Notes: generated by a model not told the origin, from the letters alone. DNA of 64,000 bases from Nonomuraea sp. SBT364 (GCF_001083785.1 NZ_LAVL01000002.1:62001-126000), one strand, 5' to 3'. Counted from the stretch's first letter, positions 20,581-31,080 are shown. Made by a program: numbers and translations.

Positions 20581-21117
20581 ATGAGTCTCGAACTGACCTC
20601 CTGCACCCTCACCGTCCACGACTTCGACGAGGCGCTCGGCTTCTACCGGGACGTGCTCGGCTTCGCCGTACGCGACGACGTCGAACGCGAGGGAACGCGG
20701 TGGGTGAGCGCCGGCCCGCCCTCGCAGCCGGATGTGCGGATCTGGTTCCGGCCGTCCGGCGCGGACCCGAGGGCCTCGCCGGGCGATCGGCAGGCCGTCG
20801 ACGATCTGATCGCCGAAGGCCCGCTGAGCCGTCTGATCTTCCGGACTGACGACTGCGACGCCACCTTCGAGCGCCTGGAGGCGGCGGGCGCCGAAGTGAT
20901 GCAGGAACCGATCACCCAGCCCGACGGCGTCCGCGACTGCGCCTTCCTCGATCCCTCCGGCAACCTGCTGCGATTCGCCCAAGCGCGGCCGGCGATCCAT
21001 CAGCCGCCCGAGGACCTCCGCCGTCGCCCACAGCCGGAACCGGTCGTGGACGGCGGACCACGTGCCGTATCCGACCGGCAGAGCCCGCCACGCAGTGCCG
21101 GGCCTAGGTCCATCTGA
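20581..21117 (+). CDS. VOC family protein with abnormal C-terminal tail
   Basis: VOC-fold protein (178 aa). The domain runs from SLELTSCTLTVHDFDEALGFYRDVLGF to FLDPSGNLLRFAQ, about 135 residues. The remaining ~40 residues (starting near HQPPEDLRRRPQPEP) are basic, proline-rich and do not look like VOC sequence. They are encoded antisense to a transposase-like remnant (20998-21117), so the native 3' end was probably replaced. I start at ATG 20581 (GGGGCGGG upstream); ATG 20542, overlapping the sigma stop, is in frame and would imply translational coupling. Probable function: small-molecule binding or detoxification within the sigma regulon. Confidence 0.82.
   Translation: MSLELTSCTLTVHDFDEALGFYRDVLGFAVRDDVEREGTRWVSAGPPSQPDVRIWFRPSGADPRASPGDRQAVDDLIAEGPLSRLIFRTDDCDATFERLEAAGAEVMQEPITQPDGVRDCAFLDPSGNLLRFAQARPAIHQPPEDLRRRPQPEPVVDGGPRAVSDRQSPPRSAGPRSI
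21000..21117 (-). pseudogene. Remnant of an IS5-type transposase N-terminal domain
   Basis: Read on the minus strand, about 40 codons spell GTAWRALPVGYGTW followed by SAVHDRFRLWATAEVLGRLM. This is the DUF4096-type start of IS5-family transposases (compare the family pattern W-R-D-L-P-x-x-[FY]-G-x-W-x-[TS]-V-[HY]-x-R-F-x-x-W). No start, catalytic DDE region or intact terminal inverted repeats are present. The remnant underlies the odd tail of the VOC gene on the plus strand. Confidence 0.65.
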
Positions 21118-21134
21118 CCGGCTGGGCCTAGGTC
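21100..21134. repeat. Two exact 11-bp direct repeats upstream of the MFS gene
   Basis: GGGCCTAGGTC occurs at 21100-21110 and again at 21124-21134, a 24-bp period, straddling the VOC stop. They may be an operator of the downstream MFS gene or a trace of IS insertion; nothing else distinguishes these. Confidence 0.6.
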
Positions 21135-21180
21135 TTCGGCGGGAGGCGCCCGCGCGCGCGACCGCCTAACGTCGGGTGCC

Positions 21181-22509
21181 ATGAGACGAACTGCGCTGAC
21201 AGCCGGGCTGGTGGCGATGGTGTCCCTGGTGGCCTTCGAATATGTCGCGGTCGCGGTGGCCATGCCCGTGGTCGCGGCCGACCTGGACGGAGTCGGGCTG
21301 TACGGCCTGGCGTTCAGCGGGGCGATGGCGGCCGCCGTGGTGGGCACCGTGCTCGGCGGGCGGTGGGCCGACCTGCGGGGGCCGCTGGCGCCGTTGTGGA
21401 CAGGGGTGGCCGCGTTCATCGGCGGGCTGCTGCTGGCGGGGCTGGCGCCCACCATGGAGGTGCTGATCGCCGGGCGGCTCGTGCAGGGTTTCGGCGGGGC
21501 GCTGGTGAGCGTGGCGCTCTACGTGGTGGTCGCGCGGGCCTACCCGGAGGAGTCGCACCCGAAGATCTTCTCCTTGTTCGCGACCGCCTGGGTGGTGCCG
21601 TCGATGGTGGGCCCGGCGATCGTCGGGCTGGTGGTCGACACGCTGGGCTGGCGGTGGGTGTTCCTGCTGGTGCCGTTCCTGACCGTGGTGAGCGGGCTGG
21701 TGCTGGCCCGGGGGGTGGCCGGGCAGCCGGTGCGTGGCGGCCAGGGCACGCCCGCGCCGGGGCTGCTCGTGAAGGTCGCCTGGGCGGCGGTGACGGCGGT
21801 GGCGGCCGGGCTCATGCAGTACGGCAGCGACGGGTCGCCCGTCATGCTGGTCGCCGGGCTGGTCATCCTCGTCGTGGCGCTGCCCAGGCTGCTGCCCGCC
21901 GGGACGCTGCGGGCCGCCCGGGGGCTGCCCGCGGTGGTCGGGCTGCGCGGGCTGGCCGCCGGGGCGCTCTTCGCGGCCGAGGTGATCGTGCCGCTCATGC
22001 TGGTGCAGGAGCGCGGGCTGTCGCCGTTCCTGGCCGGGATCGCGATCACCGGCGGTGCGGTGACCTGGTCGTTCGCCTCGTGGTTGCAGGGGCGTGAGGT
22101 GTTCGGCCGGCTGACGAACCTGGTGCTCGGCTCGGTGGCGCTGGCGGGCGGCATCCTGCTCATGGGGGCGGTGACGTTCGACGGGGTGCCGGTCGCGGTG
22201 GCCTACCCCTCGTGGATCCTGGCCGGGTTCGGCATGGGGCTGATCTACCCGACGCTGTCGGTGCTCACGCTGGAGCTGTCGGCGCCGGGCGAGGAAGGCG
22301 TGAACAGCTCGTCGCTGCAGGTGGGGGAGTCGGTGTTCTCGGTGGTGGCGGTCGCCGTCACCAGCGCGCTGTTCACCGTCGCCGGCTCCGGCTACTGGGC
22401 GGTGTTCGCGGCCACGCTGGTGATGGCGCTGGCGGGCCTGGCGATCGCGCGCCGCGCGGTGCCTTCCGCCGTACGCGCTCCGGCCGGGCAGACCGCCGCG
22501 CCGGTGTGA
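21181..22509 (+). CDS. MFS transporter (multidrug-type)
   Basis: Major facilitator (442 aa) with about 12-14 membrane helices. Motif-A-like GGRWADLRGPLAPLW follows helix 2, and the long GRLVQGFGGALVSVALYVVVAR segment and the WRWVFLLVP motif after helix 5 are typical of drug:H+ antiporters. There is no cytoplasmic domain. It is a single gene, convergent with tctA and separated by a strong hairpin. Export substrate unknown. Confidence 0.88.
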   Translation: MRRTALTAGLVAMVSLVAFEYVAVAVAMPVVAADLDGVGLYGLAFSGAMAAAVVGTVLGGRWADLRGPLAPLWTGVAAFIGGLLLAGLAPTMEVLIAGRLVQGFGGALVSVALYVVVARAYPEESHPKIFSLFATAWVVPSMVGPAIVGLVVDTLGWRWVFLLVPFLTVVSGLVLARGVAGQPVRGGQGTPAPGLLVKVAWAAVTAVAAGLMQYGSDGSPVMLVAGLVILVVALPRLLPAGTLRAARGLPAVVGLRGLAAGALFAAEVIVPLMLVQERGLSPFLAGIAITGGAVTWSFASWLQGREVFGRLTNLVLGSVALAGGILLMGAVTFDGVPVAVAYPSWILAGFGMGLIYPTLSVLTLELSAPGEEGVNSSSLQVGESVFSVVAVAVTSALFTVAGSGYWAVFAATLVMALAGLAIARRAVPSAVRAPAGQTAAPV

Positions 22510-22513
22510 CCCG

Positions 22514-22539
22514 CGGGCCCGGGGACGGTCCCGGGCCCG
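22514..22539. terminator. Bidirectional terminator between MFS gene and tctA
   Basis: A perfect 10-bp stem pairs CGGGCCCGGG (22514-22523) with CCCGGGCCCG (22530-22539), loop GACGGT. It lies in the 35-bp gap between two convergent genes. Confidence 0.75.
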
Positions 22540-22544
22540 GGGTG

Positions 22545-24035
<1,491 letters not shown>

Positions 24036-24545
24036 TCAGATCACCCCCCGCAGCACCCCGGCGGGCAGCGTGACGCCCAGCCCCTTGACGAACAGCAGGT
24101 ACGTGGCCACTCCCAGGACCACCGCGATGCCCGCGGCGCGCAGCCGGTGGGTGGCGCCGAGCACCACCGACAGGCCGAAGAACAGCAGGCTCGCGGAGAT
24201 GATCCAGCCGAGCAGCTCCAGCACCGCGGCGAAGCCCAGGAAGACACCGCTCACCAGGCCGACGCTGCGCCAGTCGGCGGGCGCGTCGGGGTCCACGTCC
24301 TCGCTCTCCTCCGGGTCGCCGCGCCCGCCGCGCAGCACGTCGGCCACGTAGAACAGGCCGATCACGACCATGGCGCCGCCCACGAGCATGGGGAAGAACC
24401 GGGGGCCGAGGCCGAGCTGCGAGGCCGCCGCGGACACGTCCAGCGTGCCCACGACGACGAACACGCCCAGGCCCAGCACCACCAGCGCAAGCCCGAGCTC
24501 GGGCCGCCACAGGCGTGGGCGCTTGCCGGATTCGGCGGAGGACAT
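24036..24545 (-). CDS. tctB: Tripartite tricarboxylate transporter, small subunit TctB
   Basis: Small membrane subunit (169 aa) with four predicted helices (ELGLALVVLGLGVFVVVGTL first) and the family's LGPRFFPMLVG loop. An acidic hydrophilic linker (ESEDVDPDAPAD) separates helices 2 and 3. ATG 24545 shares one base with the tctC stop, so a longer in-frame extension upstream is rejected. It assembles with TctA; its exact role in the family is poorly defined. Confidence 0.92.
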   Translation of the reverse strand: MSSAESGKRPRLWRPELGLALVVLGLGVFVVVGTLDVSAAASQLGLGPRFFPMLVGGAMVVIGLFYVADVLRGGRGDPEESEDVDPDAPADWRSVGLVSGVFLGFAAVLELLGWIISASLLFFGLSVVLGATHRLRAAGIAVVLGVATYLLFVKGLGVTLPAGVLRGVI

Positions 24546-25516
24546 CAGGAGACGACGCCCAGCTCGGCGATGATCGCCTTCACCCGGGTCTGCTCGGCGG
24601 CGAGGTAGTCGGCGAACTCCTGGCCGGTCTGGAAGGAGTCGATCCAGCCGTTCTTGGCCACCGCGTCCTTCCACGGCTGGGAGTCGTGCATCTTGGTGAC
24701 CAGGTCGGTCAGCGCCTTCTTGTCGGCGTCGCTGAGCCCGCCGGGGGCCACCATGCCCCGCCAGTTGGCCAGCTCCACGTCCAGGCCGCCCTCCTTGAGC
24801 GTGGGGGCGTCCAGCCCGGGCAGCCGCTCACCGGAGGTCACGCCGAGCGCGCGCAGCTTGCCGGACTTCACGTGCTCGGCGAACTCGCCGACGCCCGAGA
24901 CGCCGATCGTCACCTTGTTGCCGAGCAGCGCGTTGAGCGCCTCGCCGCCGCCGGAGTGGGCGATGTAGTTGACCTGCTTGGGGTCGACGCCCGCGGCCTT
25001 GGCCATGAGGCCGGCCACGATGTGGTCGGTGCCGCCGGCCGAGCCGCCCGCGACCGAGACCTTGGCCGGGTCCGCCTTCCAGGCCGCGACCAGGTCGGCC
25101 AGCGACTTCAGCGGCGATTCGGCCGGGACCACGATGATCTCGTACTCCTCGGTCAGCTTGGCGATCGGCGTGGTCTCGGTCAGCGTGACCTGGGACTTGT
25201 TCTGCTCGATGGCGCCGACCATGACCAGGCCCATCGTCATCAGCAGGTTGCCGTTGCCCTTCTCGCCGGCGAGCTGGGCCAGGCCGATGGTGCCGCCCGC
25301 GCCGGGCACGTTGAACACCTCCACCTGGCGGTCCGGCACGGCGGCCTTGATCGCCTGCTCGGCCGTCCGGGAGGTCTGGTCCCAGCCGCCGCCGGGCGCG
25401 GCCGGCGCCATGATCCGCAGCGCGCTGGTGCCGCCGCCGCTGCCGCCGGTGTCGCCGCAGCCGGTCAGCGCGGCGACGGAGAGCGCCGCGAGGGCGGCGA
25501 GTATGCGCAAACGCAT
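24545..25516 (-). CDS. tctC: Tripartite tricarboxylate transporter, substrate-binding lipoprotein TctC
   Basis: Extracytoplasmic solute-binding protein (323 aa) that delivers substrate to TctAB. A signal peptide ends in the lipobox LTGC (C20), so it is anchored to the outer face of the membrane. Family motifs include [12 protein letters not shown] (ligand loop), [14 protein letters not shown] and [14 protein letters not shown]. It is first in the tctCBA operon. The divergent citA-like kinase gene begins 137 bp away across a region with three tandem 9-bp repeats. Confidence 0.94.
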   Translation of the reverse strand: MRLRILAALAALSVAALTGCGDTGGSGGGTSALRIMAPAAPGGGWDQTSRTAEQAIKAAVPDRQVEVFNVPGAGGTIGLAQLAGEKGNGNLLMTMGLVMVGAIEQNKSQVTLTETTPIAKLTEEYEIIVVPAESPLKSLADLVAAWKADPAKVSVAGGSAGGTDHIVAGLMAKAAGVDPKQVNYIAHSGGGEALNALLGNKVTIGVSGVGEFAEHVKSGKLRALGVTSGERLPGLDAPTLKEGGLDVELANWRGMVAPGGLSDADKKALTDLVTKMHDSQPWKDAVAKNGWIDSFQTGQEFADYLAAEQTRVKAIIAELGVVS

Positions 25517-25601
25517 TGATCACTCCAAGGGGGGATTTCACCTTCTTGGAAACCGCATGGTGAGCCCGTACCCCGGTGGAGTCGAGCCTTTGCAGGTAGC
25601 C

Positions 25602-25628
25602 GTCGTAATGGTCGTATTGGTCGCAACT
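25602..25628. repeat. Three tandem 9-bp near-repeats in the tctC/kinase intergenic region
   Basis: GTCGTAATG (25602-25610), GTCGTATTG (25611-25619) and GTCGCAACT (25620-25628) follow each other without gaps. They are between the divergent transporter and regulator operons and more A/T-rich than the surroundings, so they are a candidate binding site for the CitB-type response regulator. Function inferred from position only. Confidence 0.5.
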
Positions 25629-25652
25629 CCGCCGTGACCTCGGGGTGTTTGC

Positions 25653-27230
25653 ATGTGGTCCGTGAAGTGGGTCCGTGACGCCTCCCTCGGCACCCAGCTG
25701 TTCGTGCTCCAGATGACGATCGTGCTGCTCGCCGTGGGGAGCACCGCCGGCGTGTGGGCGCAGCACACGCGCAGCCAGCTCGACGGCCGCTACCAGCAGC
25801 GGGCGCTGGCCATCGCGCAGTCCGTGGCCGGGCTGCCCCAGGTGCGCGACGCCTTCGAGCTGCGGCGGCCCGAGACCGTGCTGCAGCCGCTGGCGCTGAG
25901 CGTCCAGCAGACCACCGGCGCCGACTACGTGGTGATCGCCAACGACGACCAGATCCGCTACGCGCACCCCAACGCCTCCCTCATCCGCAAGCAGCTGTCC
26001 ACCGACGGCACCTACGTGCTCACCACCGGCCGCGACTGGGTCGGCACCGAGAAGGGCACGATCGGCGTCACCGTGCGCGGCAAGACGCCGGTCCTGGACG
26101 AGTACGGCGACGTCATCGGCCTGGTCTCGGTCGGCGTGCTGGAGACCACCGTCACCGGCGAGGTCGCCGGGGCGCTGCCGCCGCTGCTGTGGACCGCGAC
26201 GGCGGTGCTGCTCGCCGGGCTCGCGGCCGCCGCGCTGATCACCGCGCGGGTGCGCAGGCAGACGTTCGGGCTGGAGCCGGGCGAGATCGCCGCCCTGCTG
26301 GAGCAGCGCGAGGGCGTGCTGCACGGCGTCAAGGAGGGCGTGCTCGCGCTCGACCTGGAAGGCCGGGTGACGCTGGTCAACGACGCCGCCCGCGAACTGC
26401 TCGGCGACGTCGGCGACGACCTGACCCGGATGCCCGTCTCCGGCCGGATGCGCGACGTGCTCGGCGGCGCCGACCCGGGCGAGGACCGGATCGTCCTGCA
26501 CGGCGACCGGGTGCTGGTGCTCAACCGCACCCCGGTGTCCGTGCGCGGCCAGCACCGCGGGTGGGTGGTCACGCTGCGCGACCGCACCGAGCTGGTACGG
26601 CTGGCGCGAGAGCTGGACGACACCAGCAGCGCCACCGGCGCGCTGCGGGCCCAGGCGCACGAGTTCGCCAACCGCATGCACACCGTCGTCGGGCTGCTGG
26701 AACTGGGCGAGTACGAGGCGGCCATCGCGTTCATCACCAGCGGCACCCCCGCCGCCTACGCCGGCGACCTGCGCGAACGGGTCGAGGACCCGACGCTGGC
26801 CGCGTTGCTGCTGGCCAAGTCGGCCGAGGCCGCCGAGCGGGGCGCCCGCCTGGTGCTCGCCGACGACTCCCGGGTGCCGGCGGACGTGCTCGGCGACCCG
26901 CAGGACGCGGTGCTGGTCGTCGGCAACCTGGTCGCCAACGCGATCGACGCGCTCGACGGCGCGGCCGGGACCGTCGAGGTGTCGGTCGTGGCCGACGCGG
27001 GCGGGCTGCGCGTGCGCGTCGGCGACTCGGGGCCGGGCATCATGCCCGACCTGGTGGAGGAGGTCTTCCGGGAGGGGTTCACCACCAAGGCGGCGCACTC
27101 CGGGCCGCGCGGGCTCGGGCTGGCGCTGACCCGGCAGGCGTGCCTGCGCAGGGGCGGCTGGGTCAAGGTGCGCAACTCGGGCGGCGCGGTGTTCACCGCC
27201 CATCTGCCGGCCGAGGCGGTGACGGTGTGA
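25653..27230 (+). CDS. CitA/DcuS-type sensor histidine kinase
   Basis: Membrane kinase (525 aa) for extracellular carboxylates. The first helix is at about residues 15-35. A periplasmic-type PAS (PDC) domain follows to about residue 172, including ANDDQIRYAHPN and GVLETTVTGEVAG, then a second helix (178-198), a cytoplasmic PAS, the phosphoacceptor H336 in AQAHEFANRMH and a HATPase with NLVANAIDAL and DSGPGI. This H-box is characteristic of the DcuS/CitA subfamily. It overlaps the response-regulator gene (GTGA). The divergent tctCBA operon is the obvious target, for sensing citrate or a related acid. Confidence 0.93.
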   Translation: MWSVKWVRDASLGTQLFVLQMTIVLLAVGSTAGVWAQHTRSQLDGRYQQRALAIAQSVAGLPQVRDAFELRRPETVLQPLALSVQQTTGADYVVIANDDQIRYAHPNASLIRKQLSTDGTYVLTTGRDWVGTEKGTIGVTVRGKTPVLDEYGDVIGLVSVGVLETTVTGEVAGALPPLLWTATAVLLAGLAAAALITARVRRQTFGLEPGEIAALLEQREGVLHGVKEGVLALDLEGRVTLVNDAARELLGDVGDDLTRMPVSGRMRDVLGGADPGEDRIVLHGDRVLVLNRTPVSVRGQHRGWVVTLRDRTELVRLARELDDTSSATGALRAQAHEFANRMHTVVGLLELGEYEAAIAFITSGTPAAYAGDLRERVEDPTLAALLLAKSAEAAERGARLVLADDSRVPADVLGDPQDAVLVVGNLVANAIDALDGAAGTVEVSVVADAGGLRVRVGDSGPGIMPDLVEEVFREGFTTKAAHSGPRGLGLALTRQACLRRGGWVKVRNSGGAVFTAHLPAEAVTV

Positions 27231-27886
27231 GCATCCGGGTGCTGGTGGTGGACGACGACTTCATGGTGGCGCGCGTGCACAGCGCCTACGTGGCCCGGGT
27301 GCCCGGCTTCGAGGTCGTCGCGACGGTGGGCAACGGGGCCGGGGCGCTCGCCGCCGTGAGCGAGCACCGGCCCGACCTGGTGCTGCTCGACATCTACCTG
27401 CCCGACATGTCGGGGCTGGCGGTGCTGCAGGCGCTGAGCGGCGTCGACGTGCTGGTGATCAGCGCCGCCCGCGACGTGCCCACGGTCCGCGCCGCCATGC
27501 GCGGCGGCGCGATCAACTACCTGATCAAGCCGTTCACCGCCGACGCGCTGACCGAGCGGCTCGGGCACTACGCCGACACCCGGCGGCGGCTCACCGCCAT
27601 CGGGCCGGAGGCCCGCCAGGACGACGTCGACCGCCTGTTCGGCACGCCGGCCGCCGCCGCGCCGCTGCCCAAGGGATTGTCGCCGGCGACCTGCGCGCTG
27701 GTCGCCGACACCCTGCGCGACGCCGGCCGCGATCTGTCGGCCGCCGAGACGGCCCAGCTCGCGGGCCTGTCACGGGTCAGCGCCCGCCGCTACCTGGAGC
27801 ACCTGTGCGCCGGCGGGCGCGCGGAGTTGCGGCCCCGTTACGGTACGGCCGGGCGTCCGGAACACCGATATCGCTGGCTCGGCTGA
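27227..27886 (+). CDS. CitB/DcuR-type response regulator
   Basis: Cytoplasmic response regulator (219 aa). Receiver domain with the acidic pocket VVDDDF, phosphoacceptor D55 in LLDIYLPDMSG and the conserved lysine in NYLIKPFTAD. The C-terminal helix-turn-helix (AETAQLAGLSRVSARRYLEHL) ends in GRPEHRYRW, as in CitB-family regulators. The GTG start at 27227 overlaps the kinase stop. It likely activates tctCBA across the 136-bp intergenic region. Confidence 0.93.
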   Translation: MSIRVLVVDDDFMVARVHSAYVARVPGFEVVATVGNGAGALAAVSEHRPDLVLLDIYLPDMSGLAVLQALSGVDVLVISAARDVPTVRAAMRGGAINYLIKPFTADALTERLGHYADTRRRLTAIGPEARQDDVDRLFGTPAAAAPLPKGLSPATCALVADTLRDAGRDLSAAETAQLAGLSRVSARRYLEHLCAGGRAELRPRYGTAGRPEHRYRWLG

Positions 27887-27978
27887 CACAGTTCCGTAGT
27901 CTTTTCTCGTGACATATGCGGACCCTCGTGCCTTACTGTTGCCTGAGACTTGGCCGCGGAACGGGAGGAGATTCAGGC

Positions 27979-29961
27979 GTGCGTAACGCCGGACCGATCG
28001 AATCACCGACCGACCCGTTCGCCTCGGTGCCTCTGCCCACACGCGGCACCAGCAGGAAGCCGAAGATCGAGGGCCTGCCCCCGGGCGTCTCCCGCGACAT
28101 CTTCGGCGCGCACGAGCAGCCGCCGCCCGAGCCGCGCCCGCAGGAACCGCCCAAGAACGGCGCGATGCCCCCGGTGGCGACCACGTCACAGCCCTGGCCG
28201 GTCAACGGCGCGGACCCCGAGCCGCCGCCGTTCGGCATGCGGACGTCGCTGGACCGTCCTCCCTCCCTGGACGGCGGCGAGCCGCCCCGCAAGCGCCGCC
28301 TGCTGCCCGGCATCGCCGTGCTCCTGCTCATCGCCGTCGCCCTGGCCTACCTGGTCCCGGCCGTGCTCATGTCCGACGCGGTGCTGCGCGGGACCCGCGT
28401 GGCCGGTGTCGACATCGGCGGCCTGACCGTCACCCAGGCGGCCGACAAGCTGCGCGGCGAGCTCGCCGTCAAGCTCAACAAGCCCGTCGTCGTCGACATC
28501 GGCGGGCGCAAGGACACCATCCAGCCCGACGAGGCCGGGCTCGAACTCGACGTCGTGGCCACGATCGGCCAGGCGCCCAGCGGCTTCCCCAGCCCGGTCG
28601 AGGTGTGGCGGGCGCTCACCGCCACGACCGACATCGAGCCCAAGGTCACCGTGGACGCCTCCCAGCTCACCAGGACCGTCGAGGCGATGGCCGAGACCGT
28701 CGACCGGCCGCCGCACGAGGGCCGCGTCGTGTTCAAGGGCCTGCGGCCGGTCGCGACCCAGCCGCGCTCGGGCGCGCTGCTCGACAGGAGCGACGCGGTC
28801 CGCGTGATCACCGACGCCTTCCTGCGCGGCAGCGGCACCGCGATCGTCAGCCTCCAGCCCGCCGAGCCCACGACCACCGCCCGCGCCGTCCAGAGGGCCG
28901 CCGCGCAGGCCAGGCGGGCGGTGTCCGCGCCGATCACGCTGACCATCGACGGCAAGCAGGCGCAGATCGCCCCGGCCACCATCGCCGCCAACCTCGCCTT
29001 CGTCCCCGACGGCGAAGGAGCGCTGCGGCCCGAGTTCGACGCCGAGGCGGTGCTCGCCACGGTCGAGAGCAGCCTGGTGGACGCCACCCAGGTGCCGCGC
29101 GACGCGACGTACCAGATCGTGAACGGCAAGCCGGTCCTCGTCCCCTCGCGCGAGGGGACGGGCGTCAACGCCAAGGCGCTCGCCCGTGACGTGGCCAGGC
29201 TCGTCCGCAACGGCGGCGACCGGGTCGTCCCCGTGACGCTGGCCGACGCCCCGCCCGAGGTCACCACCGAACAGGTCGCAGACCTCGGCATCAAGGAGAC
29301 GGTGTCGTCGTTCACCACGACCTTCGACTGCTGCCAGCCGCGCGTGACCAACATCCGCCGGATGGCCGAGCAGGTCGACGGCGTCCTGGTCAAGCCCGGC
29401 GAGACGTTCTCGCTCAACGAGCTGGTGGGGGAGCGCACCGCCGAGGGCGGCTACGTGATGGCCGACCAGATCGTCGGCGGGCGGCTGCTCACCATCATGG
29501 GCGGCGGCGCCTCCCAGTTCGCCACCGCGCTCTACAACGCCGCGTACTACGCCGGCTACGAGGACGTCGAGCACACGCCGATGGACTACCACTCCGCCCG
29601 TTACCCGGCGGGCCGCGACGCCGCGCTGCTCCACCCCGACCTGGACCTGAAGTGGCGCAACGACTCCGACCACGGAGTGCTGATCAAGGCGTCGTCCACC
29701 GCCACGTCGGTGTCGGTCGTGCTGTGGAGCACCAAGCGCTACGACGAGATCAAGGCGGTCGAGTCCGACCGGCGGGAGTTCACCCCGTTCCGCCGCGAGA
29801 CCAGCGACTCCGCCACCTGCCGGCCCACGGTCGGCCAGCAGGGCTTCACCGTGGACGTCACCCGCGTCTTCATCCGGGACGGCGAAGAGATCAAACGCGA
29901 CGAGAAGGTGACCACCAAGTACCGCCCCCAGGCCCAGGTGGTGTGCACGGGCGCCAACTAG
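27979..29961 (+). CDS. VanW family protein with peptidoglycan-binding-like domain
   Basis: Envelope protein of 660 aa. A proline-rich cytoplasmic N-terminus of about 100 residues is followed by RKRR and one transmembrane helix (LLPGIAVLLLIAVALAYLV). Outside lie two PG_binding_4-type repeats (for example GVDIGGLTVTQAADKL) and a C-terminal VanW domain (VLVKPGETFSLNELVGERT, ADQIVGGRLLTIMGGGASQFATALYNAA). The start GTG 27979 has GGGAGGAG 8 nt upstream, which outranks an in-frame ATG at 27916. VanW proteins accompany cell-wall remodelling and some glycopeptide-resistance clusters, but no van genes lie nearby; enzymatic activity is unknown. Confidence 0.9.
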   Translation: MRNAGPIESPTDPFASVPLPTRGTSRKPKIEGLPPGVSRDIFGAHEQPPPEPRPQEPPKNGAMPPVATTSQPWPVNGADPEPPPFGMRTSLDRPPSLDGGEPPRKRRLLPGIAVLLLIAVALAYLVPAVLMSDAVLRGTRVAGVDIGGLTVTQAADKLRGELAVKLNKPVVVDIGGRKDTIQPDEAGLELDVVATIGQAPSGFPSPVEVWRALTATTDIEPKVTVDASQLTRTVEAMAETVDRPPHEGRVVFKGLRPVATQPRSGALLDRSDAVRVITDAFLRGSGTAIVSLQPAEPTTTARAVQRAAAQARRAVSAPITLTIDGKQAQIAPATIAANLAFVPDGEGALRPEFDAEAVLATVESSLVDATQVPRDATYQIVNGKPVLVPSREGTGVNAKALARDVARLVRNGGDRVVPVTLADAPPEVTTEQVADLGIKETVSSFTTTFDCCQPRVTNIRRMAEQVDGVLVKPGETFSLNELVGERTAEGGYVMADQIVGGRLLTIMGGGASQFATALYNAAYYAGYEDVEHTPMDYHSARYPAGRDAALLHPDLDLKWRNDSDHGVLIKASSTATSVSVVLWSTKRYDEIKAVESDRREFTPFRRETSDSATCRPTVGQQGFTVDVTRVFIRDGEEIKRDEKVTTKYRPQAQVVCTGAN

Positions 29962-29986
29962 GCGCGGCGATGGGCGCCTCAAGCTC

Positions 29987-31051
29987 CTAGGGGGTGACGG
30001 CCAGGATCTTGTCGTCGCCCTCGCGTACCCTGCCCCTGCCGTCCTTGTTGCTGGTGCCTGCCCAGAGTGTGCCGTCGGGGGCGGCGCTCACCGCGCGGAG
30101 CCTGCCGTACGTGCCGCCGTAGTGCCCGACCGGGGTGCCGGGCGAGCCGTCGGCGGCCAGCGGGATCTGCCACAGCCGCTCGCCGCGCAGCGCGCCCATC
30201 CACAGCGAGCCGGCCGCGAAGGCCAGGCCCGACGGCGACGCCTCGGAGGTGTCCCAGGTGACGATCGGGTTCCTGAACTTCGGGTCGTCGCCCCGGCCCT
30301 CCACCTCCGGCCAGCCGTAGTTGCCGCCCGCCTCGATCAGGTTGAGCTCGTCGTAGGCGCTCGCGCCGAACTCGGAGGCGTACAGCCTGCCCGAGCCGTC
30401 CCAGGCCAGGCCCTGCACGTTGCGGTGGCCCAGGCTGTAGACGAGCGTGCCGAACGGGTTGCCGCCGGCGGGCTGCCCGTCGGTCGTCATGCGCAGGATC
30501 TTGCCGCCGAGCGAGCCGGGGTCCTGGGCGATGGGCCGGTCGCCGGTCTCGCCGGTGGTGGCGTACAGGTGCCCGTCGGGGCCGAACGCCAGCCGCCCGC
30601 CGTTGTGGATGCCGCCCTTCGGGATGCCCTGGACGATCACCTTCGGCTCCGACAGCGTGTCGCCGGTGAACCGGTAGCGGACGATCCGGTTGTCGGAGGC
30701 GGCCGTGTAGTAGACGAACAGCTGCTCGTCCTTGACCGCCACGCCCATCAGGCCGCCCTCGCCGTCGGGCACCACGCCCTCGATCGTGGCCAGTTCCTTG
30801 ACCTGGCCCGACCCGCTGATCCGCAGCAGCCTGGCCGTGTCGCGCTCGGTCACCAGCGCGTCGCCGCCCGGCAGGAACGCGATCGCCCACGGCACGGCGA
30901 GGTCGCGCGCCACCGCACGCGGCTCACCGGGCGACGGCACGGCCGGCCCCGAGGCCGGTGCTGAGGCGGCCGGGGTCACCCCGCCGGCGGCGGAACAAGC
31001 GGCGAGCGTCACCACGAGCATGATCAGCCAGAGTGTCCTCATGTCTCCCAT
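29987..31051 (-). CDS. PQQ-dependent sugar dehydrogenase-like lipoprotein (GSDH family)
   Basis: Secreted lipoprotein (354 aa) with lipobox LAAC (C19 from ATG 31051; ATG 31042 is in frame). The beta-propeller of the glucose/sorbosone dehydrogenase family is recognisable: LAVPWAIAFLPGGDALVTERDTARLLRI at the first blade, IHNGGRLAFGPDGHLYATTGE with the catalytic-type histidine, and LGHRNVQGLAWD. PQQ would be the cofactor if active; whether this host makes PQQ is not shown here. Divergent from the 2-hydroxyacid dehydrogenase with a 29-bp gap. Confidence 0.9.
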   Translation of the reverse strand: MGDMRTLWLIMLVVTLAACSAAGGVTPAASAPASGPAVPSPGEPRAVARDLAVPWAIAFLPGGDALVTERDTARLLRISGSGQVKELATIEGVVPDGEGGLMGVAVKDEQLFVYYTAASDNRIVRYRFTGDTLSEPKVIVQGIPKGGIHNGGRLAFGPDGHLYATTGETGDRPIAQDPGSLGGKILRMTTDGQPAGGNPFGTLVYSLGHRNVQGLAWDGSGRLYASEFGASAYDELNLIEAGGNYGWPEVEGRGDDPKFRNPIVTWDTSEASPSGLAFAAGSLWMGALRGERLWQIPLAADGSPGTPVGHYGGTYGRLRAVSAAPDGTLWAGTSNKDGRGRVREGDDKILAVTP

Positions 31052-31080
31052 ACTTGCCCCCGAGCCATAAAGTTTCCCGC

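Noticed and set aside
27916..27978. Upstream ATG start for the VanW-family protein
   Set aside because: It would add 21 residues including a Cys pair of no family relevance; the GTG at 27979 has a near-perfect ribosome site.
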